Shown: positions 62,757 to 64,000 of the stretch, in pieces
Layout: every line of letters starts with the position of its first letter
How positions within the stretch are numbered: the first letter of the stretch is position 1
NCBI RefSeq assembly: GCF_040954835.1
Contig: NC_090723.1
Span: 9,000,001 to 9,064,000 of the forward strand
Origin: Lepisosteus oculatus
Taxonomy: Eukaryota > Chordata > Actinopteri > Semionotiformes > Lepisosteidae
Reading direction: 5' to 3'
DNA: 64,000 nucleotides
Translations under genes and position numbers: made by a program
Notes under the pieces: model-generated
The model's input: the letters and a program-made list of their open reading frames with translations, nothing else
What the model was told of the DNA's origin: nothing
Database searches by the model: none

Positions 62757-63040
62757 AAGATAAGATCAGATCACTTTATTGGTCATATACAATTTCTTGT
62801 ATTAGGAATTTGTGTTTTCGCATACCCCAGCTTGCTCTCCATGAGACACACAGACAGGGAGAGAGGCTGGGGGTCAGAGCGCAGGGTCAGCCGTTTATAC
62901 AGCACCCCTGGAGCAGTTGGGGTTGAGGGCCTTGCTCAGGGGCCCAACGGAGTAGGATTCCTCTGCCGCTGCGGGATACGAACCGGCAACCTTACAGCCA
63001 CAGGCGCAGATCCCAAACCACAGAACTACCGCTCTGCCCC
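62757..63040 (-). mobile_element. tRNA-derived SINE family 2, near full-length
   Basis: The minus strand starts GGGGCAGAGCGGTAGTTCTG (box-A-like) and has box B GGTTCGTATCC at 62984-62974. The body includes GGGGCCCCTGAGCAAGG-type sequence and CCTGCGCTCTGACCCC. It ends with TTGTATATGACCAATAAAGT and a GATCTTATCTTAT-type tail. It shares body and tail with 15725-15897. Confidence 0.8.
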
Positions 63041-63666
63041 TAACCAAACATATGGTTGGTAAAAGACCTATCCTTACTGCTTGCATTCTAAGGATAGACT
63101 TTGAACAACCAGCTCAGATTCGCAGGCCGGCAGACAGACAGAGAGGAAGGCACGCAGGACTATTTTCCATTCCAAGAAGGGCCTGAGGGGGAGCAGCTAA
63201 CTGCACTCTGCTGACCAGGAGACAGGTGTCGGCAGCGCTGCTGCTGCCTCCAGAGAGCGCAGAACAGGAGGGCACACAAGATCCTCTTGCAGCCCGATCC
63301 GAAGACCTTCAAGATCAAGAACAACGAAAAGGTTCCGTCTACCTGCTTTGGCCTTGTACTTTGCAGAAGACCTTTGTTCTGCGTTTATTTTTTCTCTTAA
63401 AATCCACCATCTCTCCATTATTCAATATTACTTCTGCATATTCCCCAAAGAAGGACATGTGTGAGTCCGAACAGTGGAAAGACGTACAGGTATAGGCTTT
63501 GAACATTGTGACATCCATCTGCCATTACTGAATTTCTATTGACGATACACTAAATGAGCATTCGCTAAATGTATCACTTTTACCTTAGTTCTAACTGATT
63601 TTCCTCAGATGGGTAAAAGTCTTGGGCAGCATGATGGCATGACAATTGATATGTTTGTTACAATGG

Positions 63667-63966
63667 GTGGCAGGGTGGCACAGTGGTTAGCACATAGCTA
63701 TGGCGCCGAGTTCAATTCCTGGGCTGCTACAGTATCTGCATGGAGCTTGAATGTTCTCTCTGTGATCGCGTCAGTTTTCTCCGGGTGCTCCGGTTTCCTT
63801 CCCAAGTCCAAAAACAAGCTGGCAGATGAACTGGCTTGTATAAAATTCACCCTGCTGTGCCTGTCTGTGTCTGTGTGTACTCTGCGCAGGGCAGGCATCC
63901 TGTCCAGGGTGTGTCCCACCTTGCACCCAGTGCGTCCTGGGATAGGCTACAGGCCACCCAGCCCTT
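63667..63966 (+). mobile_element. tRNA-derived SINE family 1, near full-length copy
   Basis: The head reads GGTGGCACAGTGGTTAGCAC with the box-B-like GAGTTCAATTCC. The body TCCGGGTGCTCCGGTTTCC and the 3' part GGCATCCTGTCCAGGGTGT, CCTGGGATAGGC follow in the expected order. Confidence 0.8.
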
Positions 63967-64000
63967 AAATAGGATAAGTGGTAACTGATGGCGATGGGTG

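Larger units (their letters stand above)
60133..64000 (-). other. skap1: SKAP1 upstream intron, continues past the window
   Basis: No further SKAP1 exon could be recognised; I looked for the DIYE and PH-domain motifs on the minus strand. It contains two SINEs (62757-63040 and 63667-63966). Confidence 0.55.

Noticed and set aside
63197..63418. Minus-strand ORF with a possible donor near 63328 as a SKAP1 exon
   Set aside because: The translation shows no SKAP1 PH-domain or linker motif, and its reading continues through the supposed donor.

Overview
The window looks like nuclear DNA of a ray-finned fish. It has split vertebrate-type genes with GT/AG introns, CpG-rich promoters, fish-style SINE and LINE remnants and many microsatellites. 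Three protein genes are recognisable by exon translation: CBX1 (HP1-beta, minus strand), SNX11 (plus strand) and the 3' part of SKAP1 (minus strand). This order and these orientations match, as I recall them, the human 17q21 block next to the HOXB cluster. The 5S-rRNA-derived and tRNA-derived SINEs resemble ones I associate with non-teleost ray-fins such as gar or sturgeon. The species cannot be fixed from the sequence alone.

Layout: 1-1272 is CBX1 3'UTR or downstream sequence. 1273-3426 holds four CBX1 coding exons: chromodomain, rest of chromodomain plus hinge, and chromoshadow domain in two exons. 3427-7961 is a CBX1 5' intron, and about 7962-8450 is its CpG-rich first exon and promoter. 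Between the two divergent promoters lies a LINE 3' remnant (about 8816-9215). About 9660-9791 is the SNX11 promoter and first exon. SNX11 coding exons lie at 11650-11673, 11990-12076, 14386-14486, 14894-14992, 16387-16611 and about 24018-24316, with a polyA signal near 24917. 24.9-29.4 kb is the gap between convergent gene ends and carries three CTCF-like sites. 30163-30255 is the SKAP1 terminal exon, 52887-52996 its first SH3 exon and 60079-60132 a linker exon; the rest of SKAP1 (PH domain and N terminus) is outside the window to the right. A 22.6-kb SKAP1 intron (30256-52886) holds two CpG-rich islands, a decayed L1-like reverse transcriptase, a 23-bp minisatellite and several SINEs.

Functionally the three genes do not form a pathway. 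CBX1 is a heterochromatin reader of H3K9 methylation, SNX11 is an endosomal PX-domain sorting nexin, and SKAP1 is a T-cell adhesion adaptor. They are linked by conserved synteny, and CBX1 and SNX11 by head-to-head promoters. I found no CRISPR array, operon, intact transposon or novel multi-gene system. The points most worth a second look are tandem G-quadruplex motifs just after the CBX1 stop codon, the displaced CBX1 start, an overlapping uORF chain abutting the SNX11 start codon, two open frames for the SNX11 tail, a NAGNAG acceptor in SKAP1, a divergent CTCF-like pair at the SNX11/SKAP1 boundary, and the 5S-derived SINEs.
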